From contig JADCRB010000040.1 in the NCBI GenBank assembly GCA_021464245.1, positions 10,061,534 through 10,125,533 of the forward strand: DNA of 64,000 bases, in the 5' to 3' direction. The DNA comes from Carallia brachiata (lineage: Eukaryota > Streptophyta > Magnoliopsida > Malpighiales > Rhizophoraceae). Below, one piece after another: positions 22,640 through 34,239 of this stretch. The position numbers and the translations under genes were made by a program. The stretch's first letter is position 1. The number at the start of each line of letters is the position of its first letter. The notes below the pieces were generated by a model. It ran no database searches. It had not been told where the DNA came from and saw nothing but the letters and a program-made list of their open reading frames with translations.

Positions 22640-25191
22640 AGGATAAGGTATATAATTTGATCATTGATGGTGGTAGTTGTACTAACATTGCTAATACTTT
22701 ACTTGTAAAAAAGTTGAATCTACCTACTTTGAAACATCCACGGCCATACAAGTTACAATGGTTCTATGATTGTGGAAAGTAAAGGTAAACAAGCAAGTTC
22801 GAGTTCCATTCACCATTGGGAGGTATAGTGGTGAGGTATTATGTGATGTAGTACCAATGCATGCTAGATATGTGTTGTTGGGGCATCCTTTGCAGTATGA
22901 TAGGAGAGCAATGCATGATAGATATAAGAATTGATATATACTCACTATGAAAGGGAAAACATATACACTTAGTCTTTTGACATCGCAATAAGTTTATAAG
23001 GATGATATTAGGATTAAGGAGAGCAAACAAAAGCATGAGAGTGAAAAAAAAAAGATTGGAAAGTGAGAGTGCTAGTGAGGCCGAGAGCTTGAAAAAAAAA
23101 AACAAATTGAGAGTGCGCATGAAAAAGAGAAAAGTGTCATAAAGAAAAAAGAGAGCTTGAGTGAAAAGAACAAGAGTGAGAAAAAAATGAGTATTTATGC
23201 AAAAGAGAGTGATGTGAGGACAGTCTACATGGCTAATCAAACTATGCATGTACTTGTGTACGGGGATACTCATTTCACTTATTTTGACCTTGATTTTCTT
23301 TGCCTAGTCTTGTGTGCAATTTGTTGCAGGAATTTGAGGACGTGTTCCCTAAGAATATGCCACTGGGATTGCCACCAATTAGGGGGATTGAGCACCCAAT
23401 TGATTATATTCCCAGTGCACAAATTCCTGATAAAACTGCTTATAGAACTAATCCCGATAAGACGAAGGAGTTATAAAGGCATATTGGCGAATTGATGGAA
23501 AGGGGATATATGTGTGAAAGCATGAGTCTATGTGTTGTTCCTGTGTTGTTGGTACCTAAGAAGGACAGACCTTGGTGTATGTGTGTTAATTGCCACGCCA
23601 TCAACAAAATCACTGTAAAGTATAGACATCTATTCTTAGGTTAGATGACATGTTAGACGAGTTGTATGGATCTTGTATGTTGACTAAGATTGATCTAAAA
23701 AGTGGATATCATCAAATTAGGATTCGTGAAGGTAATGAATGAAAAATTGCATTTAAGACAAAACATGGTTTATATGAGTGCTTAGTAATGTCTTTTGGTT
23801 TAACTAATGCCTCCAGTACATTCATGCGTTTAATGAATCATGTTTTGCATGCATTCATTGGTAAATTTGTTGTTGTTTATTTTGATGACACCTTAGTGTA
23901 TAGCAAGAGCATAGAAGAGCATGTTGAGCAGTTGCATTTGGTACTTAATGTTTGAAGGTAAGAAAAGTTGTATGCTAACCTTAAAAAGTTTTGTTTTTGT
24001 ATTGATAAGGTTTTATTCTTAGGTTTTGTAGTTTCAGCCAAGGGAGTTGAAGTAGATGAGGAAAAGGTCAAGACAATCAAGGAGTGACCAACACCTAAGT
24101 CAATTGGAGATGTGCATAGCTTCCATGGCTTGGCAAGCTTTTATAGAAGGCTTGTCAAATATTTCAGCACCTTAGCTGCACCACTGATGGAGGTGCTAAA
24201 GAAAAGTGTTGGCTTTAGGTGGGAAATGACACAAGAAGAGGCGTTTAACTTACTTAAGGATAAACTTTATAATGTATCATTACTAGCTTTACCTGACTTT
24301 ACTAAAACGTTTGAAATTGAATGTGATGCTTTAAGTATAGGTATTGGAGCTATTTTGATGCAAGAAGGGCGGTCGTTAGCTTACTTTAGTGAAAAGCTAA
24401 ATGGGCTAAGCTTGAATTATCCCACTTAGGATAAGGACTTGTATGCATTGGTTTGAGCTCTAAAGACATGGTAGCATTATTTATGGCCCAAGGAGTTTGT
24501 CGTTCATACTAATCATGAGAGTTTAAAGCATTTACTATCCTTAAGTAAAATAAGGATACCATGTTGTTGTTCATCGGTTTGTGGGTGGCATGTTGTAGAG
24601 AACAACAACTTAGTTCCTAGTCCTTATCCTGGTGGTGAATAGGACATTAGGGGCTTTGTTGCATTCCATCATTCAAAAAAACTTAAAGAATTGGGAAGAT
24701 TGTCTACCGCATGTAGAGTTTACTTACAATAGGAGTGTGCATAGTACCACTGGCATTTCACCATTCGAGGTTGTTTAGGGTTTCAATCCATTAACACCAT
24801 TAAACTTACCTCCATTACCAATTGAAGAAAAGGCAAATCTAGGTGGTAAAAAAAAGGCAGAGTTTGTGAGACAACTACATGAGAAAGTTAGGCAGCATAT
24901 AGAGAAGCGTAATAAACAATATGCTAAGCAAGCTAATAAGGGCACATGCAAGTTGTATTTGAGCTAGGTGATTGGGTATGATTACATATGTTAAAGGAAA
25001 GATTTCCTATACAAAGGTGTTCCAAGCTGCATCCTAAAGGAGATGGTCCCTTTCAAGTCATTAAGAGAATCAATGACAATGCTTATAAATTGGATTTTCC
25101 TTGTGAGTATAATGTTAGTGCTACTTTCAATGTTTCTTATCTTTCTCATTTTGATGTAGGTGATGGTGATTTGAGGACAAATTGTTCTTAG
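22640..25191 (+). pseudogene. Gypsy pol: protease, RT, RNase H and a truncated integrase
   Basis: A protease-like IDGGSCTNIANTLL lies near 22665. RT begins with EDVFPKNMPLGLPPIRGIEH-type sequence near 23340, and [13 protein letters not shown] around 23870-23910 keeps the catalytic YFDD. RNase H gives EIECDALSIGIGAILMQEG and LAYFSEKLNG (24310-24420). Integrase resumes only at [14 protein letters not shown] near 24705, so its zinc finger and catalytic core are lost in a deletion near 24540-24640. The C-terminal GPFQVIKRINDNAYKLDFP near 25050 is well kept. Stops and frameshifts occur throughout. Confidence 0.9.
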
Positions 25192-25205
25192 GAGAGGAAA
25201 AATTA

Positions 25206-26013
25206 TGGGAATTAAGGCAGCAACAATACAAACAATCATGATCCGTTGAATATTAGGGATGGTCCAATCACAAGAGCTAAAGGTAAGAGGATGCGTCAAG
25301 CTTTATAAGGGCTGATTGAAGCTAGTTTGGCCAAAACACAAGAGATTCCGTTCATACAAGAAGAATAAGGCCTGAATAACTTAATTCAAGCCCAAGTTGA
25401 GGACACAAGGCCGTTTGCACAAAGATCATTAATATGAACGTCCATTCTTTATTATTTAGGGTTTATTTTATGTGCCACCATTCTGTTTAAGTTTGGCTAA
25501 ACCTAATTCAAGAAGATTTGTTTTGTTTTTTTGTTTGAGTCAATCCACCCAAATTGAGGATTAAAACTGTACTTTCCTTATTAAGTTCAATCCTTATTTA
25601 GAAAGTTTTTAGGCGACTCCTACTCTAATTATAGGGTTTCTAAAATGCAATGAATACATTGGTAAAGCCTTAAAACTGGCAAACTTTGTTACAGAATTAT
25701 TGGAAAGGAATAAACTATCCTGCTTTGTTCTTTGGAGAACTTCGTGATCTTAGTCTTGTGGTAAATAAATCAAAATTATCATTCACATCTTAAATTGTTC
25801 TTGAGTGTGATTTCTACCTTTTAATCTTGTTATAACATTGGTTCATATCTCTTATAGATATCGAGTCTTGGTTCCATTTATAACCTTGGTTCTTGTCTCC
25901 ATTATAGACAATAAGTCTTGGTTCTCTCTTTATTGAATCTGATTTAGCTTTTTGTGGTTTGTTATTAATATATTAATATTGGGTTTCACCTCTCTAGGTG
26001 TGGTTCTCATTAG
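25206..26013 (+). repeat. 3' LTR of the gypsy element
   Basis: Starts TGGGAATTAAGGCAGC after the purine tract and ends GTTCTCATTAG. It aligns with the 5' LTR at nearly the same length (808 against 807 bp). Confidence 0.9.
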
Positions 26014-26028
26014 TTTTTCTCCATTCAT

Positions 26029-27287
26029 CTAGGCTTGAGTGAAGTTTGTTTGTTGGCAGATTTTTTTGGCGCGAGAGTTCCTCTTGTTAGTCTTCATGGA
26101 TTGTGGAGGCAGCAATTCTTGTGTTGAACTAGATCCCATATAAAAGCAGGCCAACTTGCCAAGTGGACCAATGGTGGAGGATATATCAATTGCACTAGTA
26201 TTTTGTTTTGGCCCTGCAAGTGTCGGCATTATTGTTCCTTGCTTGGAAATATCACCTAGTTGGATATCTGTCAGTTGACTAGAAACACGATCAGTAACCA
26301 AATTGTGCAGATGAGGAATTACAAAGAAATCATCAATAAGAGCCTCCATTGTATTCAGTCTTGATGGTGTTGGTCCTTCTCATCCATAATTTTCTGCAAA
26401 AGGATTTTGAAATACAGAGGAGGTTCCACCAGAAAAGAGACTTGTAGCACGACCATAGCCTCTCTTCACTTGCTCGGCTTCCAACTTCATGCTTGCCTTT
26501 TTAGTAGGAGATGCGCGCAAATGAGCCCCAAAGCCTTCGTTTGTACCCAAATTACTCACCACAGTATCTTCATTCGTAGGAGCCAATTCACAATCCTTAT
26601 CAAGGTGTGTCTTAGAGTGCCATAGACATAGCAGAATTTAGGAAGCTTTTCATATTTGAAAAAAATCCAAACCTTTTTTCCGTTGTCGGATTTTATCAAT
26701 GCTTCCCTGACAAGATCATTTTTGATATCAAACAGAATCTGAAAGCGTAGATAACGACCATAGTTCCCCAGGCTCTCCAAATCAACTTCCCGGAAAGTTC
26801 CAATGCAAGTGCCAAGAGCTTTGGCCATAGATTCAATCATAAGGTTACAAGGCAAATCATAGGCTCGGACCCAAAAAAGCACCTAGAAGAGATTCACTTT
26901 AGATGGTAGTTCGTGTCCTTAAATCTCTTGGAGAATCAAAACTTGCTTATCAAAGGACCACAGGCCATTCTCTAGGACATTTTTCTTGTCATTCTCGTTA
27001 GAAAAAGAGAAAGTGAAAAGATTCGAATCAATCTCCTTTGCTTCCATTTTCTTTTTTGGCTTCCACATCGTATTCATTGTATTGAAGAGTGCTCGAACAT
27101 CAAAAGATCTCTCTATCCAAAGAGTTCCCAACAAACAAGCTGTGAGTGTATGGTCAGCATTTTGTCCCTCTTGATCCGGATCAAGATTAAGCACAATAGC
27201 CTCGTCATTGATTGTCATAGGATTGGTCAAGAAAAGGTGGAAAAGAAACCAATCTAGTAATAGAGTAAGAAAGAAAAAACAGAACAC
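26029..27287 (-). pseudogene. LINE ORF1 (DUF4283 / CCHC-type), decayed
   Basis: The minus strand from 27287 reads an L1-type ORF1: EAIVLNLDPDQEG near the start, KEIDSNLFTFSFSNENDKK, ENGLWSFDKQVLILQEI, then in a second frame FWVRAYDLPCNLMIESMAK, GRYLRFQILFDI and WIFFKYEKLPKFCYVYG, the lead into the zinc knuckle whose later cysteines are lost. This is the DUF4283-zf-CCHC layout of plant L1 ORF1 proteins, which bind LINE RNA. At least one stop or frameshift separates the pieces. The tail at 26349-26029 is low in similarity to anything I recognise. Confidence 0.85.
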
Positions 27288-27449
27288 GAAGATCGTAGAG
27301 GAAACTGCACAAAATCAAGAAATTTATTGACTTGAAATTTCATGCATAGGGATTAGAAACATGGGAATAAGATGGTGTTGACGGTGAACTTAAGAAAAAA
27401 AAAAAACAAAATCATAGGGAAGATTCATAAGACAAGACACAAGGTACTC

Positions 27450-28215
27450 TCAACCAAAACTGACAAGACACTGAAGATTATGAATTTTGCAAAAGTCATG
27501 GATTGAACCAAATGATGCCTTTGACAGATGAGACCTACTAAGAACACACATGTAGTGACTTAGTGAGGATAGGAAAACAAGGATAAAATCCAAAAAAAAA
27601 ATGGCGAAGGAATTAAGAGGAAAATAGAGAAAATTAAAGTAAAAAAGCCTCTCACACGCTACAGAATGCAAAGAAAAATTGATGTTTCTCATAACTGCCC
27701 GAGAAAAATAACTGCCAGTGACGACTAGAAAATAAGCACTTTTGACTTTATTTTTTAGTTTATTTCTTAAACAATAATTGTTGCTTTTCTTTGTTTTTTG
27801 GAAGCAAGGCAACTTCATTTGCGTCACTTTTTCTAATGGCTCTTCTCAGCTCTAAGGCCTGAAGTTCATCCACCAATTCAGCTATGGTGAACTTTCTCAA
27901 ATCGTTAAAATATTCAAGTAAACAAGCCTTGGATTCGTACTTTTCTAAATGACAAACGAGAACTTTTTCTACAATTCTTTGATATGTCTAGTCTTTCCCA
28001 AGAAACCTAATTCCTTAGCCATTTTCATGAGCTTATCAGCAAATTTTTTGACTGATTCAACATGCTTCATTGTGAAAGCTTCAAATTGCCTCCTGGGATT
28101 TAGGACTTGTATGCTCCTTATCTTGTCACTACCATAAGATTCTTCTTTAAATTTATCTCAAGCCTCTTTGGCACTTTCACTTGCCATCATTCTTGTGAAG
28201 ATTGTGTGTGATGCC
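27450..28215 (-). pseudogene. Ty1/copia gag fragment, decayed
   Basis: The minus strand from about 28210 reads HTIFTRMMASESAKEA, stop, DKFKEESYGSDKIR, VLNPRRQFEAFTMK, VKKFADKLMKMAKELGFLGK, QRIVEKVLVCHLEKYESKAC and LAELVDELQALE-type sequence, the retrotransposon gag (UBN2-type) pattern of copia elements. The downstream part (27827-27450) is open but weakly conserved. The fragment lies directly beside the 5' side of the LINE. Confidence 0.85.
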
Positions 28216-28704
28216 CTAGAATATGTTTATGCGAGAGACCTATACACTTTGGCTTGTTTTTACTATGGTGCTTAATTTGTTACACTGTTGGGTTGTTGAA
28301 AAGAGTAGGAATTTAATCTCCATTCTCTACTATCTTCCGGAGATCTAGAGATCTAAGGTAAGCTTTCATATTTACAGCCCCAATGGGGTAATTTTCTCTT
28401 GAGAATATTTTTATGTGGGAATTGAGCTTAAAGGCTTTGTTGCACTCACCGATGTTTAATGCTATTTTGTGGGGGAACGGGTAACTCTTTTTTTTTTTTT
28501 CTTTCTCTACTAAAGCTTATAAACATAAATCCCAAGAGATTTTATATAGCTATGATACCATTGATGGACAGAGTTATAATAGAGAGACTGAAATCTAAAC
28601 GAGAAGAGATAAGGAGGAAGAGAAACAACAAAGAAGAAAATCATAGATTTTTAGTTATAATTTCACAACCTTTTTCATGGAAACTGATATCTCCTTATAA
28701 AAGT
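28216..28704. other. Intergenic, no supported gene
   Basis: T-runs and a short ORF at 28459-28713 without recognisable features. It separates the transposon block from the prolamin-like upstream region. Confidence 0.5.
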
Positions 28705-29758
28705 ATTTCTTGACAATATAATCTAAGCAAACCTCTCTAAGTAGAGGTATTTCTTGTCTAGCTGCTCCCACTAATACTAATTTTATAATGTGCTAGCCAA
28801 TAAAATTCACTTAACCCATTACGTTGAAGTTTATAATTAGTTACTTGAATTAAAGCAACAAAATACCAGTTACAAGTTAACCAAATCTTTTTTTTTTAAA
28901 TCTTTGTCAAAAAATAAATAAAATTATTAGTAACTTAGGTTTTTTTTTTTTTTTTTGTACATTACCAGTTCATCCTTTTTATTAAAGGAAAATATTTCAG
29001 TTTTTAATTTTTTTCACTCTTGCTCATGTTTACTCAATATAAAGGATGTCTTAATCTTTAAAAGAACAAATTGAATTGCCTTGGTCTTCTATGGATATGT
29101 AAGTGCAAATTTTGGATTCCAAGTTTATTAACTATGGTAAATTCCTCTCTTTTTCTTTAATTAGAAGACAATCAAATAATTAGATTTATTTAACATTTAA
29201 AAAACATTGTCTTAGCATCATTTGACAATTTTACTACTTTGAAAAAAAAATTGTAAGTACACATATTTAAAAAGAGATTTCTCTTAATTGGTTTCAAACT
29301 ATATGATTATTTGAGATTCATCAATCTCAATAAAATTTAGAATAAAGTTTTATTATTGTTCATATTAATAAAATTTAATATCAAGCACAGTAGGAGTATG
29401 TAATTTAGCTAAATACTAGGTCATAAGTTTTGATCAAAGGAAGAACGTCAATCTTATATGGCCAATGCATTTGGCTCAAGGTATCTCTTATCGTAACGTA
29501 TAAGGATAGGAAAGAATTATATGTGACATTTAAATAAAAAATGGATCAAAAAAGAAGAAACGAAACAGAATAGCCATAAATAATTTCATCAAAGCTAATT
29601 AAGGCAATCTCAACTACTAAAAGTATTGAGAAAGCGTTATAAAATCTAAATGTAACATTCCTCTTTTCATTCTTATAAAAACACAACTCAATTATCATTC
29701 AAATTCATTCTAAAATAACAAAAAAAAGTTTACAAGATATATTTTGGAATCAGCGAAC
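28705..29758 (+). promoter_or_regulatory. Upstream region of prolamin-like gene 1, duplicated at 62640-63742
   Basis: About 1 kb before the ATG is recognisably the same as the sequence before the second prolamin-like gene, from ATAATCTAAGCAAACC near 28720 through AGCTAATTAAGGCAATCTC to the start codon. Candidate TATA boxes are GTTATAAAATC near 29637 and TATAAAA at 29674-29680, 79 bp before the ATG. Confidence 0.75.
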
Positions 29759-30232
29759 ATGGCAGGCATAAACCACTCTATCTTCTTTGTTATGTCCGTA
29801 CTTACTGGAATATTGCTAATGATACCCAAAAATATAAATGCAATTTCCTCTCCAGTACCCACACCTTCGCAAGAACCAAGACCTGGATATTTTAAATTCT
29901 TGGAAGAATGTAGTGAAAAGGCTAGTCAGGATTGTGCAAAACAATTCTTCTCAACAATATTTCTTGATGGAGGTATGTCTGAACTATGTTGCCTAGAGCT
30001 TCTGTCGGAAGGCCGAAATTGCCACGATGAATTCATAAAGTATATCGCAAATTCACCAAAATTTATGGATCACTTGTCAAAATATTTGGAAAAGAGTGAT
30101 GAACTATATAAGTCGTGTGCCAATGCATTTTCTGACGCTCCATCTGCTAATGCTCCAAACACAGCCAACGCATATGCTGACTCTCCATTTGTTGATGCTC
30201 CATTTGCTAATGCTCCAGACACAGATAACTGA
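29759..30232 (+). CDS. Secreted prolamin-like (ECA1/DUF1278-type) cysteine-rich protein, copy 1
   Basis: A 157-residue single-exon protein from ATG 29759 (an in-frame TTG at 29744 is only in the leader). It has a hydrophobic signal peptide over the first ~30 residues, then a compact domain with cysteines in the order EEC, DC, ELCC, NC, SC. FKFLEECS, DCAKQFFSTIF, ELCCLELL and GRNCHDEF fit the plant prolamin-like family that includes egg-cell-secreted and gametogenesis-related proteins. The C-terminus is a low-complexity tail of (N/D)AP(S/F)-type units. Secretion is well supported; the family's reproductive role is only a lead. The paralogue starts at 63743. The tail may be shortened by a frameshift, because the +1 frame continues DAPDIAKEEQ then stops. 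Confidence 0.9.
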   Translation: MAGINHSIFFVMSVLTGILLMIPKNINAISSPVPTPSQEPRPGYFKFLEECSEKASQDCAKQFFSTIFLDGGMSELCCLELLSEGRNCHDEFIKYIANSPKFMDHLSKYLEKSDELYKSCANAFSDAPSANAPNTANAYADSPFVDAPFANAPDTDN

Positions 30233-31723
30233 TGCTCCAGACATAGCTAAAGAAGAACAATAATCTTTTGTACTTTACAATAATGTATATGTCGAGTGCT
30301 AACAAGAGCATTTCATGAACAACAAATACAATACAATCAATATTTCGAATAGTTTTGGATTTACTAATACAAAATAATTTCTATTGGAGTAAAAAAACTA
30401 CTATATAATATTTTTACTCTTTTTTTTATTGATTTCCTTTTATATTACTCAAAAGATGAATAAATATAGTCTAATTTATATTTGCATTCCAAAATCCCAT
30501 ATATTATTGAACAATCACATTTCAAAACCTATAAATGACTACTCTATTAGAATCCAAGGGTAAAAACTTTTATATCCTTATTCTGGCCTTTTTTCATAGT
30601 TCCTACATCCTTAACTATAAATGATAAAATCTTATTGAAATGGAATGGAGAAAAATTGTACATAGTATGATAGTAACAGTTTGCCAACTAATTAAGCAAA
30701 AGTTTATTATACACGAATCCAAATTTTTTCCTTAAATTATCAAGTTCTTAGTTTCTCATTTTTGAACAGTCTACTAAACAAATAATAGGCGTGCATGTAT
30801 TAAATTATTAATATCTCAAATGGCATGTTACAAACTAAGTGATTGGTTGTTCAACAATAATCAAACAAATACATGCCTGCTAGAGGTCAAGCCGAGCATG
30901 TAAAAAAAAAATGCCTTTATTAATAAAACTATATGAATGAAATATCAATATATGTTTAAATAGCAACCAACTCGCTGATTATTAGGGTACAAACTAACAA
31001 ATACATGCTTATTATTCATCAAAATACATACATGAGTAGATGACTTCACAGTCTATATATTCTACAAAGGATGTCTAACTAGATAAGCTATCTCTTCTCC
31101 AACATAAACAGAGCATAAATATGTGTTCACACTACTATGGTTGTAGGCTATAGCAAAAGCATGTAGATTGTTATATATTCTTCTTGTCATGGTCGAAACC
31201 ACCTGAAAGCTTTTACAAAGAATGTATAAACAAAAAGGAACGGTAAATGTCAATGGGTGTGAGCTCGGTTAAAACAAAAGGGTTTAAAAAATGGGTGTGG
31301 GATCCATTTATTTATTATCTATTCGTGAGGCCTAGCTTGTAATTGGAAACCCAATTAAATAAATTCCAATCCTTTTGAAGCCCAAAATTTAAATGGGCCA
31401 ATAATAAACCAATAATACTTGAATTCTTCCCATCCCTATTTATTACGTATCCTCCATAATGCCATCAACAGAAAGTCTCAAGAGAAAGAATGCACTGGGC
31501 CACTGGTAGAGGAAACGAGCATAGCCCCAATGAAGCAGGCAAGACCAAGTTGGTAATTAAGGGTAAATCTTTTATTTCTTTAAAAGTCCCACTTGATGTA
31601 TCATCATAACAACACGCCCGATCTTAGATTTTGCTTTTGAAATTGATTGCATTTTGACTCATGTGGAAAGCGACAAAAATGGGCACAAGAACATCAACGA
31701 AAAAATAAAAAGATGATTATCTA
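30233..31723. other. AT-rich intergenic DNA
   Basis: Contains the 3' flank of the prolamin-like gene. Repeated ACAAATACATGC motifs occur near 30865 and 30995. No gene is supported. Confidence 0.5.
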
Positions 31724-32136
31724 TGTTGCAAAAATAAATGCGATAGATAAAGATAACGAAAATAAGAACACACAAATTTTATACGGAAAACCCCAGTGTG
31801 GGGAAAAATCATAGACAGAGAGGAAAAATTCACTAAAACAAAAAAGAGTACAAAGGAAAGTTTAGGGTGACAGCAACTTAATAATAAGCTTACATGCATT
31901 AACTGAAAAGAACAAATAAATATATGAACAGTATACCCAAGCCCAAAACATAACAGGTCTATACCCACACTAGGGTTGTAAACCCAGACCCAAAACATAA
32001 TATATATGTGCATGATCTTAGGCCTTTGGCTTGATCCCTCCACTTCCAACACTGATCCTTATCGAAAATTCATATTATGTCACATCGTGAGCTTTTTGGG
32101 TTAGACTGGACAGGATTCGGGTTACATGATCCAACA
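31724..32136 (-). repeat. Copia LTR, 413 bp
   Basis: On the minus strand it starts TGTTGGATCATGTAACCC and ends TTTTTGCAACA, preceded by purine-rich AAAGTAGAGAT. A conserved late-LTR segment with TTTTCCCCACACTGGGG lies inside it. Confidence 0.85.
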
Positions 32137-32500
32137 ATCTCTACTTTAACATGAATGTGAAGCCAGTAACAAAACTTCAATATTTGACAAAATCTCTCCA
32201 TCTCTTCCACAATCCCTGAAGGATAAAACTAAATGAGAAGCACAAACCAAGTTCAAACAGTACGCAAATTTGGCATTTGGTAGTGACTTGGTCATCATAT
32301 CACTAGGATTATCATGAGTACTCACTTTGCTCACCATAATATCACCACCAGCAATGCCATCATGCACAAAATGATAAAGCACATCAATGTGTTTTGTCCT
32401 TTTATGAAACATCTAATCTTTGGGAGACATATAGCTATCTAACTATGATAGTAAACAGTGGTAGCTACAAATCTCACAAAATTTGACTAGACAATAAGAT
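31724..32500 (-). mobile_element. 3' end of a Ty1/copia element: RNase H tail plus LTR
   Basis: The minus strand reads [36 protein letters not shown] and [15 protein letters not shown] (32412-32200), the RNase H end of a copia polyprotein. The less clear sequence to about 32500 continues it upstream. Past the stop, an LTR runs 32136 to 31724 (413 bp), TGTTGG...TGCAACA. Everything upstream of RNase H is missing, so only the 3' end survives. It sits directly against the end of the HPPK/DHPS pseudogene. Confidence 0.88.
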
Positions 32501-32554
32501 TCGTAGTAAAAAAAAATCAAGACAACTTTCACATAAGAGATATCCTCAGTTATG

Positions 32555-34216
32555 TACAAGTTCTCTTGTATTTCATGATAGCATCACAGAGCTTCACAGC
32601 ACTTAAATGACAGAAGCAAGACAATGTTTGCCCCTCCCAAAAACCCAATGGTGACAGAAGCAACAATTGCAAGATCTCTGTCAATTGCAGCAGCATGGGA
32701 GCAAGTTTCACCTAAAAATATCTTTTTCAAAGGCCTGACTAATATAGGAGAACGATTGGTAATCTTATGAGGATTTCCAAATTGTGCGATGTATTCTTTG
32801 ACAATCCAAGTCCAAGGTCAACAATAATCCTCCAAGCTGGGATACCTCATATTTCTACATCAATAATCCGCATATGCAATTCTGAAGCAACCTAATTACA
32901 AATATTTTCATACTACAGGTTCTCGCTATTCTGTATTGTAGTTGGGTCTCCTCTCATGTGCATTACGACATAAGGAACTCCTGGCCAACAACAACCTTAG
33001 TCATTTTAGGGTATAAATAACCACTAGATACATCATTTATAATATGAGCACCAATACTGGTTGCTTCTGAAGCAACTTTAGAGTAGAAAGTGTCTACAGA
33101 TACCAGCTGTACATCCATCTCAAGCATCTTTACAACTGCTTCCAAGACAAGGATTAACCTATCTAATTCTTTTTGAGGAGATATCCTAAATGTCATTGGC
33201 CTAGTTGATTATGCACCCAAATCAATACTCCTTCTGAAATCATCAAACGGACCTAAGAAATTGAATCCTCCATAGACTGGAACTTGCCTCCATCGCTGAA
33301 ACTATTTGGTGTCAAATTAAGGAGGCCCATAACTGAGGTTTTTCGCAACCAATCCCACCATCGGTTTCCAATAGGTAAGACCCTCGAAATCCCTTCCTTT
33401 CCAATGAGGCATTCACTGCCCAATTTCTCTCGTGAGTCAAAAGGTCCACCAGAATGAATTGACAAAGAATGCCAGCAAGCAACTGTATCATTGTCAACAT
33501 CTGTTCCCAGTAAATCAATTAACAGAGCCAACACAAATATTTTCTCCCAAATTCTCTCATAGGGAATGGTAAGTATATTAGAATTAACCCTAACTTTCCA
33601 TAGAACAATGTATCCAAATCAATTGGCCATGGACAGTACTAATCCCCTACCAATGTCCTTCAATTCTTTTCAAGACTCCCAACAAATCATATGGCCCCAA
33701 TTTGGTAACAACTCTAATAGCATAATTAAGGAAGTGAGGTTGGTCAGCAACAAAGGCAGGGCTGTCTTGTACAACCAACCATGTCTAGCCAATTCCTCAT
33801 TAGCTGGAATGCTTGGTTGAAATTGTGAATTTTGTTGCCCACATTGCTTCCAACAGCAATTACCACTTCCTACTCTTGCAAATAAAGTTCTATCATAATT
33901 CCTAAGATGAATGGATATGGCAATATGAAGATCCTGTAAAGAACCCAAATCAAACAAACAATTCTAGTGAATTGGGTACCTTGATTATTGCTCAAAAACA
34001 TGGTAAAAGTGCACTAATAGCACAAACACAACTAACCCATATATAACCATGACCAATAATATTAAGGAACAAACAAAACCAGGGATCTAGTTTATCGAAA
34101 TATTTTCTAAAATTGAAACAAAAGTGAAGTAAAAGCTGATGGATACCTAAAAAAGGTTTAAAGGCATCACAAAGTCCTCGTGTGGTGTGGGGTGCCAGCA
34201 GCTTGAAAAGGTTCAT
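32555..34216 (-). pseudogene. HPPK/DHPS (folate biosynthesis) pseudogene
   Basis: Reading leftward from 34216, a short exon MNLFKLLAPHTTRGLCDAF resembles an organelle transit peptide and ends at a GT donor near 34142. After a ~200 bp intron, TTCTTTACAG opens the next exon near 33930. HPPK remnants follow (ARHGWLYKTA; PIDLDTLFYG near 33595), then the linker LALLIDLLGTDVDNDTVACW. DHPS remnants are VMGLLNLTPNSFSDGGKF (33345-33290; N replaces the usual D), RISPQKELDRLI, SVDTFYSKVASEA, MHMRGDPTT and a weak tail with GGAN near 32625. Several stops and frameshifts make it dead. Intact plant relatives make dihydropteroate in mitochondria. Retention of an intron argues for a genomic duplicate, not a retrocopy. 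Confidence 0.88.
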
Positions 34217-34239
34217 GGGGACAATTGTGTTTTACTTAG

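Larger units (their letters stand above)
19850..26013 (+). mobile_element. Ty3/gypsy LTR retrotransposon inserted into the LINE
   Basis: The order is 5' LTR (19850-20656), tRNA-iMet primer site, gag, protease, RT, RNase H, partial integrase, purine tract AGGAGAGGAAAAATTA (25190-25205) and 3' LTR (25206-26013). The two LTRs align over their length but differ by many substitutions, so insertion is old. GTTTTT occurs at both outer edges (19842-19847, 26013-26018) and may be the target duplication, though the left copy sits two bases away from the LTR start. Confidence 0.92.
15480..27420 (-). mobile_element. L1-type LINE, split into two halves by a Ty3/gypsy insertion
   Basis: ORF1 lies at 27287-26029 and ORF2 at about 19660-15530, both on the minus strand and in the right order for an L1 retrotransposon. 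The 6.2 kb between them (19850-26013) is a complete plus-strand LTR element. T-runs at 15486-15495 and 15518-15526, just past the end of ORF2, would be the poly(A)-like tail. Both ORFs carry stops and frameshifts, so the element is dead. Confidence 0.85.

Noticed and set aside
29744..29758. Upstream TTG as start of the prolamin-like gene
   Set aside because: Plant nuclear genes use ATG; ATG 29759 starts directly before the signal peptide, and the paralogue also starts there.
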